From the NCBI GenBank assembly GCA_937873245.1, contig CALMVY010000254.1, forward strand, positions 1-13,554: 13,554 bases of DNA, given 5' to 3'. Every line of letters begins with the position of its first letter. Position 1 is the first letter of the stretch. This DNA is from an uncultured Arthrobacter sp. Its GTDB lineage: Bacteria; Actinomycetota; Actinomycetes; Actinomycetales; Micrococcaceae. Below, piece after piece: positions 13,356 to 13,554 of the stretch. The notes beneath the pieces were generated by a model that worked only from the letters and a program-made list of their open reading frames with translations, was not told the origin of the DNA and did not search any database. Both the position numbers and the translations under genes were made by a program.

Positions 13356-13460
13356 AGCCCGGTTATGGCGGCTGCCCGCAGTCCCCGCCGGTCAGGACCG
13401 GAGCGATGCGTCCCAAAACTGGGCCAGTTCAGCAGCCGGAGGCCTTAGTGACCGGGGAGC

Positions 13461-13497
13461 TAAAAAGAAAGAACCCCGGTCCGAAGACCGGGGTTCT
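13461..13497 (-). terminator. Intrinsic terminator of the tRNA-Leu gene
   Basis: On the minus strand, a perfect 12-bp stem, AGAACCCCGGTC and GACCGGGGTTCT (13486-13497 with 13470-13481), closes on a TTCG tetraloop and is followed by TTCTTTTTA. This is the only classic stem plus T-tract terminator in the window, and it lies directly downstream of the tRNA. Confidence 0.93.
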
Positions 13498-13503
13498 AAT
13501 GCG

Positions 13504-13554
13504 TGCGCGAGGGGGGATTTGAACCCCCACGCCCTTTCGGACACTGGCACCTGA
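13504..13554 (-). tRNA. tRNA-Leu(CAG), 3' part, cut by the window edge
   Basis: On the minus strand the window starts in the anticodon loop (T then CAG at 13551-13553). It continues through the 3' anticodon strand GTGCCAG, a long class II variable arm (TGTCCGAAAGGGCG), a T-arm GGGGG-TTCAAAT-CCCCC (13512-13528) and the acceptor 3' strand CTCGCGC (13505-13511), with discriminator A at 13504. The long variable arm and the A discriminator fit leucine. CCA is not encoded (CGC follows), so it must be added after transcription. The 5' half lies beyond 13554. Confidence 0.9.

Noticed and set aside
13461..13554. Integration site (att) of a mobile element at the tRNA-Leu 3' end
   Set aside because: No integrase gene or second copy of the tRNA 3' end in the window. 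The sequence beyond the 3' end is simply the terminator.
1..13554. CRISPR array, insertion sequence, or phage-defence system
   Set aside because: No regularly spaced repeats, transposase, nuclease, methylase or toxin-antitoxin signature was seen in any plausible gene.

Overview
The window is high-GC bacterial DNA. Most of it (about 570 to 13554) reads as the chromosome of an actinobacterium of the Arthrobacter/Pseudarthrobacter type: GC-rich third positions, CebR-type GGGAGCGCTCCC operators, a DUF5997 protein beside an HTH-less LysR-like protein, a Rhodococcus/Micrococcus-type putrescine oxidase, several apparently leaderless genes, and a tRNA-Leu(CAG) without an encoded CCA. The genus is inferred from protein resemblance, not from a search.

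Left end (1-570): the 3' end of a transhydrogenase beta subunit gene (pntB) whose wording looks alphaproteobacterial. It converges 15 bp away on the 3' end of a sugar-binding lipoprotein gene. That lipoprotein is normal until about residue 411 and then carries an unrelated Asp/Gly- and Pro-rich 44-residue tail, and the expected permease genes are missing. I read about 545-570 as a probable junction (misassembly, or real recombination).

Sugar divergon (420-4034): the CebE-like solute-binding lipoprotein (minus strand) and a large secreted two-part beta-helix protein, GH55-like (plus strand), diverge from a 309-bp region. Three CebR/LacI-type operators sit at the predicted transcription starts of both promoters, suggesting co-induction by a glucan-derived oligosaccharide.

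Housekeeping and hypothetical block (4035-8442): a small lipoprotein; a divergent pair made of the LysR-like protein and a DUF5997 protein; a VOC-family protein; a three-helix membrane protein; an F420-dependent NADP oxidoreductase-like protein; and a general-stress pyridoxamine-oxidase-like protein. Four of these have a TANNNT -10 element 6 or 7 nt before the start codon, which fits leaderless mRNAs.

Polyamine module (8566-13330): putrescine oxidase (puo), a tandem-domain universal stress protein and an APC permease form one minus-strand operon. The stress protein and permease genes overlap by ATGA. A TetR-family regulator is transcribed divergently, and a perfect 9-5-9 palindrome lies beside the two start regions. 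The likely scheme is that the permease imports putrescine or a related amine, the oxidase deaminates it, and the TetR protein controls the set. A 78-bp imperfect inverted repeat follows the operon and encloses the promoter of the stress gene downstream of it.

Right end (13331-13554): a short intergenic stretch, a strong intrinsic terminator, and the 3' part of a tRNA-Leu(CAG) cut by the window edge in its anticodon loop.
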